Origin: Desulfuromonadaceae bacterium | GTDB lineage: Bacteria; Desulfobacterota; Desulfuromonadia; Geobacterales; Pseudopelobacteraceae | NCBI GenBank assembly: GCA_028683855.1 | Contig: JAQUHA010000008.1 | Coordinates: 32,934-96,933 of the forward strand | DNA: 64,000 bases | Direction: 5' to 3' | In this document: positions 17,066 through 27,742 of the stretch, one piece after another | Layout: each line of letters opens with the position of its first letter | Position numbering within the stretch: position 1 is the first letter of the stretch | Made by a program: the position numbers and the translations under genes | The notes under the pieces: generated by a model | What the model saw: only the letters and a program-made list of their open reading frames with translations | What the model was told of the DNA's origin: nothing | Database searches by the model: none

Positions 17066-18006
17066 TGACTGACTTTCACCACCTTTCAGTTTTGCCGGAT
17101 GAGGTTATCCGCTTTCTTAATCCGATGGACGGCAAAACATATCTTGATGGAACAGTTGGCGGTGGCGGTCATTCTGCATTGATACTTGAGACTGCACAAA
17201 AGGCTCTTCTGGTTGGCATTGACCGTGACCAGACTGCTCTTGCTTCCGCAGCGGAGCGACTCTCGCCACACAGCAGCCGGATTAGACTTCTGCATGGTGA
17301 CTTTGCGAATCTTTCGGCACTTCTCGGCAGTATTGAAATCAGCTCTATTGATGGATTTATTCTTGATCTGGGCGTCTCTTCTCACCAACTGGACACAAGA
17401 GAGAGGGGTTTCAGTTTTCAACAGGACGCTCCGCTTGATATGCGTATGGACAACAGTTCCGGCAGAACCGCTGCAGATCTCGTAAACAATCTTCCTGAAG
17501 CGGAACTGGAGAGGATAATAATCGAATATGGTGAGGAGCGCTGGGCAAAACGTATAGCCGCCTTTATAGTTAAAGAACGAACTGGATCACCTGTTAACAG
17601 CACCTTTAGGCTGGTTGACATTATTAAAGGTGCTGTACCAAAGGCTAAATGGGATGAACGAATTCACCCCGCAACACGCACATTTCAGGCACTCCGTATT
17701 GCAGTAAACACCGAGCTGGAAAGCCTTGAAAGGGGTATGCGGGCGGCACTCGACCTTCTGAAGCCCGGTGGAAGGGGAGTTATAATATCGTTTCATTCGC
17801 TGGAAGACAGAATAGTGAAACATATATTCCGTGAGTATGCGGAAGGCTGCACCTGCCCGCGTCAGTTTCCTGTATGCGTCTGTGGGAACAAACCGAGGGT
17901 CAGGATTCTGACAAACAGACCGGTCACCGGAAGCGAGTCAGAAATAGAAGTGAACCAACGCGCACGGAGTGCCAAGCTCCGCGCAGTAGAAAAATTGCAA
18001 TCCTGA
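17065..18006 (+). CDS. rsmH: 16S rRNA (cytosine-1402-N4)-methyltransferase RsmH (MraW)
   Basis: RsmH methylates N4 of C1402 in 16S rRNA using SAM. The 313-residue protein begins at a GTG that overlaps the mraZ stop by one base (TAGTG). Family motifs are present: the N-terminal [13 protein letters not shown]-binding [23 protein letters not shown], and the C-terminal [15 protein letters not shown]. Second place in the dcw cluster is standard. Confidence 0.97.
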   Translation: MTDFHHLSVLPDEVIRFLNPMDGKTYLDGTVGGGGHSALILETAQKALLVGIDRDQTALASAAERLSPHSSRIRLLHGDFANLSALLGSIEISSIDGFILDLGVSSHQLDTRERGFSFQQDAPLDMRMDNSSGRTAADLVNNLPEAELERIIIEYGEERWAKRIAAFIVKERTGSPVNSTFRLVDIIKGAVPKAKWDERIHPATRTFQALRIAVNTELESLERGMRAALDLLKPGGRGVIISFHSLEDRIVKHIFREYAEGCTCPRQFPVCVCGNKPRVRILTNRPVTGSESEIEVNQRARSAKLRAVEKLQS

Positions 18007-18112
18007 ACCTGAAATTAGACTTTGAGTCTCCTCTTTCAGGGGGAGCAAGAACAAAACTATCGCCATCTGCAAAAACCGCATTCAGACAGGTTAAAAACCG
18101 AGGTAACTAATT

Positions 18113-18454
18113 ATGGCACAGGCAAGAACTCATTTCAGCAAGGTTGCCGCTCCAAGAGCCATTGGCGGGCTAGAGTTCACATCGCACCGGATTGACCTTT
18201 TCAAATATCTCATGATCTGCATGATTGTCTTCACTCTTGTATCAGTATTTCACGTATGGTCCCGCTTCAAGCTTGTTGACCTTAACCTTGAAATTTCAGA
18301 AATGAGCCGTCAGATGCGGGAATCAGATCAGGAGCAGAAGAGATTGACACTGGAGGCAGCTTCACTGAGAAATCCTGCACGTATAGAGGCAATTGCCAAA
18401 AATGAACTTGGAATGGCTCTGCCTACAGACCAGCAAATAATTCACGTCAAATGA
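18113..18454 (+). CDS. ftsL: Cell division protein FtsL
   Basis: This 113-residue bitopic protein has a short cytoplasmic N-terminus, one transmembrane segment (about residues 31-50) and a periplasmic leucine-zipper-like helix (LVDLNLEISEMSRQMRES). FtsL bridges FtsB/FtsQ with FtsW-FtsI and helps activate septal synthesis. It ends overlapping ftsI by 4 bases. The name rests on topology and position between rsmH and ftsI, since FtsL sequences diverge strongly. Confidence 0.88.
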   Translation: MAQARTHFSKVAAPRAIGGLEFTSHRIDLFKYLMICMIVFTLVSVFHVWSRFKLVDLNLEISEMSRQMRESDQEQKRLTLEAASLRNPARIEAIAKNELGMALPTDQQIIHVK

Positions 18455-20421
18455 AAGACGATCGGGAAAAATGGTCGCGAATCCGGATCATAATAATAGG
18501 AACCTTATTCGGCCTGATGTTTCTTACGGTAATAGGACGCGCCTTCTACCTTCAAATCCTCGAACACGAAAAACTCGTAAAAAAGGCTGACCGGCAACAT
18601 CAGCATAAAGTTGACCTCACTCCGGCTCGAGGGAGCATCCTGGACTGCAACGGCACGACACTGGCTGAGTCGATCCACATGGATTCCTGTTATGCAGAAC
18701 CACGTAGAATAAAAGATGTCGCTGGGACAGCCGCTATTCTGGCACCAGTTCTCGGAATTTCAAAGAAAGAGCTGACAGAAACGCTTTCTGTTGACAAATC
18801 TTTTATCTGGGTCGCTCGCTGGCTGACTCCCGACAATGCAAGTCGCGTGAGAAACATGAAGCTACCCGGCATCGGATTTGCGCCGGAGACGAAACGTTTT
18901 TACCCAAATATGGAGATAGCAGCTCATGTAATAGGCTTTACCGGAAGTGACCCGAATGGTTTGGAAGGGATAGAGCTTAAATACGACAGTACCATAATGG
19001 GTAACACCGGTTATATGATTACCGAGCGGGACGCTCTTGGAAGAAATATTGCGGTAAAAAGTACCGTAATTAAAAACCCGTCACCAGGGAAAAGCGTCAT
19101 ACTTACTCTCGACAAAACAATACAGTTTATTGCCGAGAAAGAACTTGCAAAAGCGGTAACGGAGAGCAATGCGAAAAGCGGAATGGCACTGGTTATGGAG
19201 CCTGAGACAGGGAAAGTTCTTGCAATGGCAAACTACCCTACTTTCAATCCGAACTCCTACTCCAGATACTCACTGCCGCAGTTGCGTAATCATGTAGTTA
19301 CTGACAGCTTTGAACCTGGCTCAACATTTAAAATTTTTACCATCGCAGCAGCAGTTGACACCGGCTTAGTAAGACCTACTGATGTATATAACTGTGAGAA
19401 CGGTGTTTACAAAATTTCTGGCCGTACAATTCATGATGACCACCCTCACTCACGCTTGTCAGTATCGGAAGTAATTAAATATTCCAGCAACATCGGAACT
19501 GCCAAGATTGCCTCAAAGCTTGGTGATGGCAAAATGACCCGTTATCTTCGCAATTTCGGTTTTGGGGGACGAACAGGCATCGATCTGCCGGGTGAATCAA
19601 CCGGAAATCTCAGACAGCGACTGTATGGCATTGACCTGGCTACCATATCCTTTGGACAGGGGGTATCATTATCAACCATACAGCTTGTTTCAGCGATGTC
19701 AGCAATTGCAAATGGCGGCAACCTTATGAAACCGTATCTGGTTGAACGAATCATGAACGAAGACGGGACAGAAGTTCAGCATTTTGAGCCACAGCTCGTT
19801 CGCAGAGTAATCAGCGCCGAAACCGCGGCTAAAGTCTCCAAAATGATGGAGACGGTCACCGCAAAAGGGGGCACTGGAACAAACGCTGCTGTTGAGGGTT
19901 ACCGTGTTGCCGGAAAGACCGGAACGGCGCAGAAAGTCGATCAGGTGACCCGTACATACTCCCTTACAAAAAGGATAGGATCATTCGTCGGCTTTGTACC
20001 GGCTGAGAACCCAAAGCTGACAATTGCAGTAATCATTGACGAGCCTCAAGGGAATAAATACGGGGGTGTTGTTGCTGCTCCAGCATTCAGAAATATAGCA
20101 CGAAACTCATTGGCATATCTAAAAGTTCAGCCAACAATGCCTATAGACAGGAGTGCAAAACCTCCCGAAGAATCTGATTCTGAAGATACCGACGAATCTG
20201 AGACAACATCTGAAAGGGATTTTGTTGAAAACCTGGACGTCAACGGTGCAATGCCTAATTTTAGAGGTATGAGTATGCGACAGGTATTACAGGTTATGGA
20301 AGAACGGGGCATTAACATCCGATTAATCGGAAGCGGTCGTGCCGTGGAGCAGAGCCCTATACCTGGCCAGCAGATCAGGGGATCCGGTAAAGTCTGGATC
20401 AAATTCACACCATCTGCATAA
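18451..20421 (+). CDS. ftsI: Septal transpeptidase FtsI (PBP3) with C-terminal PASTA domain
   Basis: A class B penicillin-binding protein of 656 residues that cross-links septal peptidoglycan. It has an N-terminal membrane anchor (about 13-30) and a pedestal domain. The transpeptidase domain has the serine nucleophile in STFK (Ser291), SSN (345-347) and KTG (489-491). A single PASTA domain at about 598-656 follows an acidic Ser/Glu/Asp linker. PASTA-tailed FtsI/SpoVD-type proteins are known outside the enteric bacteria. Confidence 0.95.
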   Translation: MKDDREKWSRIRIIIIGTLFGLMFLTVIGRAFYLQILEHEKLVKKADRQHQHKVDLTPARGSILDCNGTTLAESIHMDSCYAEPRRIKDVAGTAAILAPVLGISKKELTETLSVDKSFIWVARWLTPDNASRVRNMKLPGIGFAPETKRFYPNMEIAAHVIGFTGSDPNGLEGIELKYDSTIMGNTGYMITERDALGRNIAVKSTVIKNPSPGKSVILTLDKTIQFIAEKELAKAVTESNAKSGMALVMEPETGKVLAMANYPTFNPNSYSRYSLPQLRNHVVTDSFEPGSTFKIFTIAAAVDTGLVRPTDVYNCENGVYKISGRTIHDDHPHSRLSVSEVIKYSSNIGTAKIASKLGDGKMTRYLRNFGFGGRTGIDLPGESTGNLRQRLYGIDLATISFGQGVSLSTIQLVSAMSAIANGGNLMKPYLVERIMNEDGTEVQHFEPQLVRRVISAETAAKVSKMMETVTAKGGTGTNAAVEGYRVAGKTGTAQKVDQVTRTYSLTKRIGSFVGFVPAENPKLTIAVIIDEPQGNKYGGVVAAPAFRNIARNSLAYLKVQPTMPIDRSAKPPEESDSEDTDESETTSERDFVENLDVNGAMPNFRGMSMRQVLQVMEERGINIRLIGSGRAVEQSPIPGQQIRGSGKVWIKFTPSA

Positions 20422-20455
20422 ATGCAGACAGCCTGCCGGAGAACCGACAGGTTTT
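20413..20455 (+). terminator. Two tandem stem-loops between ftsI and murE; weak internal terminator
   Basis: A perfect 7-base inverted repeat (TCTGCAT-AA-ATGCAGA, 20413-20428) spans the ftsI stop codon. A second stem (CCTGCCGG at 20432-20439 with CCGACAGG at 20444-20451, one mismatch) is followed by TTTT. Together they could attenuate transcription or stabilise the ftsI 3' end inside the operon. Confidence 0.35.
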
Positions 20456-20474
20456 CACGTTTTCAACAGGAGGC

Positions 20475-22001
20475 ATGATGATACTGACTGAGTTATTAAA
20501 AAATCTGCCTGATATAGAGTTTCATGGCGACTCTACTTTAAACATAACATCAATAACCTGCGACTCCAGAGCGGTCAAGCATGGAACCCTGTTCTTTGCT
20601 CTACGGGGCATTAATGCTGACGGCCATTTCTATATTGAAAAAGCTGTCGCAGCCGGCGCTGCAGCAGTTGTTCTTGAGGATTCCGGCTACGCACCCGCAA
20701 ACACTCCCTGGTTGAAAACCAGTGACAGCCGATCAACAATGGGAAAGCTTGCGTCCATCTTCAACGGAGAACCAACAGCGAGCAAACCGCTTATCGGAAT
20801 AACCGGTACTAACGGAAAAACCACTACAACTTATCTGATTGAAGCTATCCTTGAAGCTGCCGGAATTCCGGCAGCAGTACTTGGCACAATCAGCTACCGA
20901 TTCGGCTCAAAGAGTATTGCAGCGTCGCATACAACCCCCGAATCAACCGAACTCCAATCGGCTTTCAGGGAGCTTGCCGAGACTGGCGCCAAAGCCTTTG
21001 TCATGGAGGTCTCTTCACACGCACTTGAGCAGAAAAGAGTTGATGGCTGTCACTTTGATGTCGGCATTTTCAGCAACCTTACACGCGACCACCTTGATTA
21101 TCATGGCGATATGGAAAATTATCTTTCAGCCAAAACCAGACTTTTTTCTGAGCTGTTGGTTGCAGATGAAATAAAGAAAAAACGTTTTGCGGCAATCAAT
21201 ATGGACGACCCATACGGAGCAAGAGTATCTGAAAAGAGTGCCTGTCCAGTCATAACATTCGGAAGAGAAGGAAACTGGGATGTTTGCCCCGTAGAAGTAG
21301 AGCTTTCTGTAAAGGGAATCAGCGGAGTCTTGAAAACTCCAAAAGGAGAATTCCCGTTTGCCTCAAGACTCCTTGGTCGTTTTAATTTGTCGAACATTCT
21401 GGCGGCGGTTGCTGCCGGAATTGCTCTTGATTTTCCACTTACAGACATTAAGGCTGGCATTGAAGGGCATAAAACAGTGCCGGGGCGTATGGAGTCGGTT
21501 GAAAACATCTGCGGAGTGACCTGCCTCGTTGACTATGCTCATACAGGGGATGCTCTAGAGAATGTACTTGCAACAATAAGAGAGATAGCAGCAGGAAGAG
21601 TTATTACTGTTTTTGGCTGCGGCGGAGACCGCGACAACGGAAAGCGACCAGTCATGGGTAGAATCGCCGCTCTCATGTCAGACCTGGCTATAGTGACCTC
21701 CGACAATCCGCGAACTGAGAATCCGTTATCAATTCTGAAACAGATTGAAGATGGAATCACCCCCCTTGGCATCTGTAAATACAGTTGTGAGGAGGATATA
21801 AATCTTTCAGATCATAAAGGTTATATTGTGGTGGAGAATCGGCAAGACGCCATACGCCTTGCAATCAGGCTTGCAAAAGCCGGAGATGTTGTATTGCTGG
21901 CTGGAAAAGGTCACGAAGATTATCAGATAATCGGAGCTGTCAAACATCACTTTGACGACCGTGAAGAGGCGGCTAAAGCATTTGGAGAGAAGGGGCTTTA
22001 A
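20475..22001 (+). CDS. murE: UDP-MurNAc-L-Ala-D-Glu:meso-diaminopimelate ligase MurE
   Basis: MurE adds the third amino acid of the peptidoglycan stem peptide using ATP. The 508-residue protein has the P-loop GTNGKTT at 111-117. A DNPR motif at about residue 411 indicates meso-diaminopimelate rather than lysine as substrate. A strong AGGAGG site precedes two successive ATG codons at 20475; either could start. Confidence 0.97.
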   Translation: MMILTELLKNLPDIEFHGDSTLNITSITCDSRAVKHGTLFFALRGINADGHFYIEKAVAAGAAAVVLEDSGYAPANTPWLKTSDSRSTMGKLASIFNGEPTASKPLIGITGTNGKTTTTYLIEAILEAAGIPAAVLGTISYRFGSKSIAASHTTPESTELQSAFRELAETGAKAFVMEVSSHALEQKRVDGCHFDVGIFSNLTRDHLDYHGDMENYLSAKTRLFSELLVADEIKKKRFAAINMDDPYGARVSEKSACPVITFGREGNWDVCPVEVELSVKGISGVLKTPKGEFPFASRLLGRFNLSNILAAVAAGIALDFPLTDIKAGIEGHKTVPGRMESVENICGVTCLVDYAHTGDALENVLATIREIAAGRVITVFGCGGDRDNGKRPVMGRIAALMSDLAIVTSDNPRTENPLSILKQIEDGITPLGICKYSCEEDINLSDHKGYIVVENRQDAIRLAIRLAKAGDVVLLAGKGHEDYQIIGAVKHHFDDREEAAKAFGEKGL

Positions 22002-23395
22002 TGTTCTCAATCAATGAAATAGCCCTTGCTACCGGCGGGCGTGTTACCGGACAGCCAGATACGACGGTTTCTTCTGTATCGACCGATTCGCGAAGCGTTG
22101 CTCCAGGTCAGCTTTTTGTACCGTTGCGCGGCGAAAGATTCAATGGTCACGACTTTATTGAGGAGGTTGCATCCAGAGGTGTAACAGCTGTAATTGCAGA
22201 GGAACATTGGCTTAAAAGCCATTCAATACCAGACTCAATATCCTGTGTAGCTGTAAAGGACACATTGAAAGCCCTGGGCAATCTGGCTGCAGAGTGGAGA
22301 CTTCACTTTGATCTCCCTGTTATCGCTGTTACAGGCAGCAACGGAAAAACAACTACGAAAGAGATGCTGGCAACAATTCTGCAGCAGACAGCACCCGGCC
22401 TTAAAACATTCGGAAACCTTAACAACCTTATAGGGCTGCCACAGATGATCTTTCAGCTGAGAGAGAATCATTCCTGGGCAGTATTGGAAATGGGAATGAG
22501 TGAAGCCGGAGAGATAAACCGCCTGGCTGAAATAGCCAGACCACGGGTTGGAATAGTTCTTAATGCTCTGCCGGCACACTTACAGAGCATGGGAACTGTT
22601 GAAGCTGTTGCAGCGGCTAAGGGGGAGCTTCTGTTCCGGATCAGTGACAACGGTCTGGCAGTAGTTAACGCTGATGATTCAAGGGTAGCCTCGCTTTCCC
22701 AGAATCCGTCAGCCAGACGGATCAGTTTTGGCATAGATCGCGGCGAAGTCAGAGCGCGCGAAATCAAACCGATAGGCTTGACCGGACAACAATTTCTTTT
22801 GGTAACACCAAAGGGCGAAGTTTCTATTAACTTGAAAGTTTGCGGTCGCCACAATGTTTATAATGCCCTGGCTGCTGCTGCTGCGCTACTTGAAAAAGTT
22901 GCATTATCTACCATAGCTTCTGGTCTCGAAGCCTTCACCCCATACACCGGACGTTTTCAAGTGGAACAATTTGGTGACATAACCCTGATCGACGACAGTT
23001 ACAATGCTAACCCTGCATCAATCAAGGCAGCTCTGGAGACATTGTCCCAGACTGTCGAATCCGGGCATCGAATTGCCGTACTGGGTGATATGCTAGAACT
23101 TGGCGAGCAGGAGGGAGAGGCACACCAAGCTGTGGGCACAATAGCCGGACGCAATGTTGACCGCCTATATCTACTTGGTGCAAGAATGACCGGGCACGCA
23201 GAGAGAGGTGCACTGTTATCTGACATGGCACCGGAATCGATCTTCTCCTGCAGCAGCCATGAGGATATAGTCACTTTGCTCAATAACTCATTGCAAGCCG
23301 GCGATGTAGTTCTTGTAAAGGGGTCGAGAGGAATGACCATGGAAAAGGTGGCAATGGGATTAAAGAAGCAGAAGTTGAAAACTAAAGGGGAATAG
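22001..23395 (+). CDS. murF: UDP-MurNAc-tripeptide:D-Ala-D-Ala ligase MurF
   Basis: MurF attaches D-Ala-D-Ala, completing the cytoplasmic pentapeptide precursor. It is 464 residues with the Mur-ligase P-loop TGSNGKTTTKEML, the NLNNLIGLP stretch and the MurF-typical DDSYNANPASIKAAL. It shares one base with the murE stop (TAATG). Confidence 0.97.
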   Translation: MFSINEIALATGGRVTGQPDTTVSSVSTDSRSVAPGQLFVPLRGERFNGHDFIEEVASRGVTAVIAEEHWLKSHSIPDSISCVAVKDTLKALGNLAAEWRLHFDLPVIAVTGSNGKTTTKEMLATILQQTAPGLKTFGNLNNLIGLPQMIFQLRENHSWAVLEMGMSEAGEINRLAEIARPRVGIVLNALPAHLQSMGTVEAVAAAKGELLFRISDNGLAVVNADDSRVASLSQNPSARRISFGIDRGEVRAREIKPIGLTGQQFLLVTPKGEVSINLKVCGRHNVYNALAAAAALLEKVALSTIASGLEAFTPYTGRFQVEQFGDITLIDDSYNANPASIKAALETLSQTVESGHRIAVLGDMLELGEQEGEAHQAVGTIAGRNVDRLYLLGARMTGHAERGALLSDMAPESIFSCSSHEDIVTLLNNSLQAGDVVLVKGSRGMTMEKVAMGLKKQKLKTKGE

Positions 23396-23398
23396 CCC

Positions 23399-24475
23399 AT
23401 GCTTTACCATATTTTTTACCCATTGTCGTCAAACATAAAGCTTTTCAATATCTTCAGATATCTGACTTTCAGGTCAATATACGCCATGATTACAGCCCTT
23501 ATTGTCTGTTTCGTTCTTGGCCCATGGATCATACGCAAACTTGAGAGTCTGCAGGCACGACAGGTTATACGTACAGACGGGCCGGAATCCCATCTGCAGA
23601 AACAGGGTACACCCACAATGGGCGGGCTCATAATTCTTGCCGCAATAATTATACCTACCCTTCTCTGGGCTGATCTGACAAACCACTATATCTGGCTTAC
23701 ACTTTTTATTACGATCGGATACGGAGTAATTGGTTTTATCGATGATTACAAGAAGGTTGTCGAGAAAAACCCGAAAGGGCTTTCGGCGCGACAGAAAATG
23801 TTCTGGCAGCTGCTACTGGCTGCAGTTGTTGCTATCCTGCTATTTTTGAAACCCGACTTCAACGAACAACTCTACTTTCCTTTTTTCAAGAATTTCCACC
23901 CCGATCTCTGGATCTGGTCAATTCCCTTCGTCATCCTTGTTATTGTAGGAGCTAGTAATGCCGTCAACCTGACAGACGGACTTGACGGTCTTGCAATTGG
24001 GCCCGTTGCAATTAATGCAGCGACATATATGCTTTTTTCATATATTGCAGGACACGCTACCCTTTCAGCCTATCTCCAGATTCCAAGAGTTGCAGGGGCA
24101 GGCGAACTGGCTGTCCTATGCGGTGCATTAGTTGGTGCAGGGCTTGGTTTCCTATGGTTTAATTCATATCCAGCGGAGGTATTTATGGGTGATGTCGGAT
24201 CTCTGTCTCTAGGTGGAACTTTGGGAACTATAGCTGTAATTACCAAACAGGAGATTCTGCTCGTCATCGTCGGGGGAGTTTTCGTTGTAGAGGCTTTGTC
24301 AGTTATATTTCAGGTCGGCTCATATAAATATCGTGGAAAACGTATATTTAGAATGGCTCCGATTCACCATCATTTCGAGTTAAAAGGTGTTGCCGAGCCG
24401 AAGATCATCGTACGTTTCTGGATTATAACCATAATCCTGGCGCTGGTCGCAATTTCAACGCTAAAGATGAGATAG
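23399..24475 (+). CDS. mraY: Phospho-MurNAc-pentapeptide transferase MraY
   Basis: MraY makes lipid I by moving phospho-MurNAc-pentapeptide onto undecaprenyl phosphate. The 358-residue protein is a polytopic inner-membrane enzyme. Signature motifs are [10 protein letters not shown], the catalytic-region Asp pair in [22 protein letters not shown] and the C-terminal [12 protein letters not shown]. Confidence 0.97.
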   Translation: MLYHIFYPLSSNIKLFNIFRYLTFRSIYAMITALIVCFVLGPWIIRKLESLQARQVIRTDGPESHLQKQGTPTMGGLIILAAIIIPTLLWADLTNHYIWLTLFITIGYGVIGFIDDYKKVVEKNPKGLSARQKMFWQLLLAAVVAILLFLKPDFNEQLYFPFFKNFHPDLWIWSIPFVILVIVGASNAVNLTDGLDGLAIGPVAINAATYMLFSYIAGHATLSAYLQIPRVAGAGELAVLCGALVGAGLGFLWFNSYPAEVFMGDVGSLSLGGTLGTIAVITKQEILLVIVGGVFVVEALSVIFQVGSYKYRGKRIFRMAPIHHHFELKGVAEPKIIVRFWIITIILALVAISTLKMR

Positions 24476-24478
24476 CCG

Positions 24479-25261
24479 GTGAGTATTGTCAGTACATATC
24501 TGAAAACAGATGACCTGAGAATATTCGATGCACATTTTCATATAATTGATCCCCGTTTTAGATTGACTGGCAACAACGGTTATCTGCCTGATAACTTCAC
24601 CTGTGCAGACTATCTGAACATTATGAAGGGGAAAAATCTCGTTGGAGGTGCCGTTGTTTCGGGCTCATTTCAGGGCTTCGATCAGAACTACCTTATCGAT
24701 GCTCTTGCACAACTCGGATCATCATTCTACGGTGTAACCCAAATATCACTACAAACAACTGACGAAGAGATAGCACATCTAAATAGATGCGGTGTTCGCG
24801 CAGTTCGATTTAATTTGAAACGGGGCGGATCAGAAAAAATTGAACACCTTGACCGACTTGCCCGCCGTGTATATGAGCTGGCAGGGTGGCATACCGAACT
24901 GTACATTGACTCAACTGAACTTAATCGGCTATATGACGATATTGTCGCATTACCAAGCGTGAGCATCGACCATCTCGGGCTTTCATCTGCGGGGTTTAGA
25001 ACCATACTAATGCTTGCGGAACGAGGTGTCAGAATTAAAGCAAGCGGCTTCGGGCGGGTAGATTTCGACGTACCGACTGCTCTGAGAGAGATATATGCTG
25101 CAAGCCCTGATGCACTAATGTTTGGCTCTGATCTCCCTTCTACAAGAACACCCCGCCCTTATAAGGATGAGGATCTTACGCTTGTTTTTGATACATTAGG
25201 GGATACCGGAGCAGCTAAGGTCTTATATGAAAATGCCATTTCCTTTTATGCTCACAATTGA
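24479..25261 (+). CDS. Amidohydrolase-superfamily protein inserted in the dcw cluster
   Basis: A 260-residue TIM-barrel metal-dependent hydrolase of the Amidohydro_2 type (similar in layout to 2-pyrone-4,6-dicarboxylate lactonases). Metal-ligand candidates are the HxH pair His19/His21 in DAHFH, His138 in GWHTELYI, His165 in IDHLG and Asp218 in FGSDLP. It begins with GTG 4 bases after mraY and ends 12 bases before murD, so it is part of the same transcript. It is not a standard dcw gene and its substrate is unknown; hydrolysis of a sugar lactone, an amide or a precursor-derived compound are all possible. Nothing looks degraded. Confidence 0.82.
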   Translation: MSIVSTYLKTDDLRIFDAHFHIIDPRFRLTGNNGYLPDNFTCADYLNIMKGKNLVGGAVVSGSFQGFDQNYLIDALAQLGSSFYGVTQISLQTTDEEIAHLNRCGVRAVRFNLKRGGSEKIEHLDRLARRVYELAGWHTELYIDSTELNRLYDDIVALPSVSIDHLGLSSAGFRTILMLAERGVRIKASGFGRVDFDVPTALREIYAASPDALMFGSDLPSTRTPRPYKDEDLTLVFDTLGDTGAAKVLYENAISFYAHN

Positions 25262-25273
25262 GGTAACACTGTA

Positions 25274-26614
25274 ATGAATTTGAAAGATAAAAATGTACTT
25301 GTCGTAGGATTGGCAAAAACCGGCGTAGCCTGTGCCCGTTTTCTCGCTGCCAGGGGTGCACGGGTAACGGCAACTGATATGCGAAATGAGGTTGCCCTAC
25401 AAGAGCAGCTGGCAGAACTTTCAGAGAGTAAAGTTGCACTTGAGCTTGGCAGACACGCTGAATCAACTTTTACAGCAAGCGACATTATTGTACTTTCGCC
25501 AGGCGTGCCAATGGACCTGCCTCAGTTGTCAGCAGCAAAAAATGCAGGTGTCAAGATAATGAGTGAAGTCGAGCTTGCCTGCCGATTTATCGACGCACCG
25601 CTTGCAGCTATTACCGGAACTAACGGCAAGACTACTACAACTACAATTCTTGGAGCAATATTAAAACATGAGGGATATCACACTTTTGTAGGTGGAAATA
25701 TAGGTACGCCACTCATTGAGCTTGCAGATTCACATGAGATTTTCAATCAGGTAGTGGCTGAAATAAGCTCTTTCCAGCTTGAGTGGATAGCAAAATTTAA
25801 ACCTACCGTTGCTGTCCTCTTGAACCTCAGCGAAGATCATCTTGACCGTTATCCAGATTATCAAGCCTATATAGATGCCAAACTACGCATTTTTGAAAAC
25901 CAGACCGAAGACGATTTTGCAGTAGTTAATCGAGACGACCCTCTCGTATGGAAATATGCCCAAAATATTAAGGCATCTCTATTTCCGTTCAGCCGCAAAA
26001 TGGAACTTGACGAAGGAATTTTCTGCGTTGATGGGGTTATAACTTACCGTCATAAAGGGAGGGAGGAGTTTTTTCCGACTTCGGCAATCCGCCTTCAGGG
26101 TGTTCACAACCTTGAAAACATAATGGCTGCCATGGCTTGTGCTTTACTGTTAGGGTGCCGTGCGGACGAGACATTTGAGACAATTCTATGCTTTGACGCA
26201 CTTCATCATCGTATGGAGTTCGTGCGCGAGATTAACGGAGTAAGGTGGTTTGAAGACAGCAAAGCGACCAATGTTGGTAGTGTTGAAAAAGCACTGGAAA
26301 GCTTCGAGAACATAACTCTTATTGCCGGGGGAAAGGACAAGGGGGGATCTTATGCTCCGCTTGCGCCACTTGTAAAAGAGCGTGTAAACCATCTGATACT
26401 AATAGGTGAAGCAGCAGGACGCATGGAACAGGTACTGGGTTCCATGTCTGATACACACAGGGCTGATTCGCTTGAAAATGCCGTAAAACTGGCAGCAGAA
26501 ATAACTGTAAACGGTGGTACAGTACTGATGTCGCCAGCCTGTTCCAGCTTCGATATGTTCAAGGATTACGAAGAACGCGCGCAGCGTTTCATCTCTGCGG
26601 TAAAGGCACTGTAA
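25274..26614 (+). CDS. murD: UDP-MurNAc-L-alanine:D-glutamate ligase MurD
   Basis: MurD adds D-glutamate to UDP-MurNAc-L-Ala. The 446-residue protein has the N-terminal Rossmann start [18 protein letters not shown], the P-loop [10 protein letters not shown] and the C-terminal sequences [11 protein letters not shown] and [19 protein letters not shown] typical of MurD. Confidence 0.97.
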   Translation: MNLKDKNVLVVGLAKTGVACARFLAARGARVTATDMRNEVALQEQLAELSESKVALELGRHAESTFTASDIIVLSPGVPMDLPQLSAAKNAGVKIMSEVELACRFIDAPLAAITGTNGKTTTTTILGAILKHEGYHTFVGGNIGTPLIELADSHEIFNQVVAEISSFQLEWIAKFKPTVAVLLNLSEDHLDRYPDYQAYIDAKLRIFENQTEDDFAVVNRDDPLVWKYAQNIKASLFPFSRKMELDEGIFCVDGVITYRHKGREEFFPTSAIRLQGVHNLENIMAAMACALLLGCRADETFETILCFDALHHRMEFVREINGVRWFEDSKATNVGSVEKALESFENITLIAGGKDKGGSYAPLAPLVKERVNHLILIGEAAGRMEQVLGSMSDTHRADSLENAVKLAAEITVNGGTVLMSPACSSFDMFKDYEERAQRFISAVKAL

Positions 26615-27742
26615 TTGTTAAAAAAACTGGAAGAATATGATCTTGTTATAATGCTTATGGCGATTGCCCTGACCTGTTTCGGGGTGGTAATGGTCTATTC
26701 AGCTTCATCCGTTATGGCAGACAAACGTTTCCATGACGGTTTTTTCTTCCTAAAGCGTCAGGGGCTGTTTGCATTACTGGGCTTTGGTGTCATGCTCTGG
26801 ACAATGCGCATAAACTACCAGTTCTGGAGAAGATTGGCTGTACCGATCCTTTTTGGCTGTATCGCGCTACTGATACTGGTTTTGATCCCTGGAATAGGTG
26901 GGAGTGCCGGGGGTGCTTCTCGTTGGCTCAGGCTGCCTGGATTTAATCTGCAACCATCAGAGGTTGCCAAAATTGCACTTATAATGTACATGGCTTACTC
27001 ACTTGACAAAAAACAGGACAAGATAAAAAAACTCGGACCTGGCTTTGTGTCATATATGCTGATACTTCTGGTAATGTTGGGACTTCTGCTCAAACAACCG
27101 GACATGGGATCGGCTCTTACTCTCGCTGCAGTTGCTATTATCATGCTCTTTGCAGCCGGCACACGACTGGTTTACATAATTTCAATATTTCTGTTATCAC
27201 TTCCTTTTCTCTATTTTCTCGTAATGAACGTAGCCTACCGTAAACGGCGCATTCTCGCTTTTCTGGACCCGTGGCAGGATCCGCAAAACAGCGGCTTCCA
27301 AATTATTCAGTCATGGTTGGCACTCGGAACAGGGGGCGTTTTCGGTCAGGGTCTTGGTGAAGGGAAACAGAAGCTTTTCTATCTGCCGGAAGCTCATACT
27401 GATTTTATTCTGGCAGTTGTCGGTGAAGAGCTTGGCTTTCTGGGAGTAATAGTTATAGTCGGGATGTTTTTTCTTCTTGTTCAGCGAGCTATGCGTATAG
27501 CAGTAGCGGCACCAGACACCTTTGGCCGCTTTCTGGCATTAGGCATAGCTGTTCTTTTCGGAATAGAAGGATCAGTAAATATGGGTGTAGTAACAGGACT
27601 GCTTCCAACAAAAGGTTTGGCACTTCCATTTATAAGTTATGGAGGCAGCTCACTGATCATCACTCTTTTCTGTGTAGGCATATTATTAAACATTTCATCG
27701 GGACTGAAGATCTCCTCCATCAGCCTCAAGGAGGAAAAATGA
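26615..27742 (+). CDS. ftsW: Septal peptidoglycan glycosyltransferase FtsW
   Basis: A SEDS-family polytopic membrane protein of 375 residues that polymerises septal glycan strands with FtsI as partner. It starts with TTG directly after the murD stop. Family motifs are RWLRLPGFNLQPSEVAKIALI, LLKQPDMGSALT, LPEAHTDFILAVVGEELG and the C-terminal GLPLPFISYGGSS-like GLALPFISYGGSS. Confidence 0.96.
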   Translation: MLKKLEEYDLVIMLMAIALTCFGVVMVYSASSVMADKRFHDGFFFLKRQGLFALLGFGVMLWTMRINYQFWRRLAVPILFGCIALLILVLIPGIGGSAGGASRWLRLPGFNLQPSEVAKIALIMYMAYSLDKKQDKIKKLGPGFVSYMLILLVMLGLLLKQPDMGSALTLAAVAIIMLFAAGTRLVYIISIFLLSLPFLYFLVMNVAYRKRRILAFLDPWQDPQNSGFQIIQSWLALGTGGVFGQGLGEGKQKLFYLPEAHTDFILAVVGEELGFLGVIVIVGMFFLLVQRAMRIAVAAPDTFGRFLALGIAVLFGIEGSVNMGVVTGLLPTKGLALPFISYGGSSLIITLFCVGILLNISSGLKISSISLKEEK

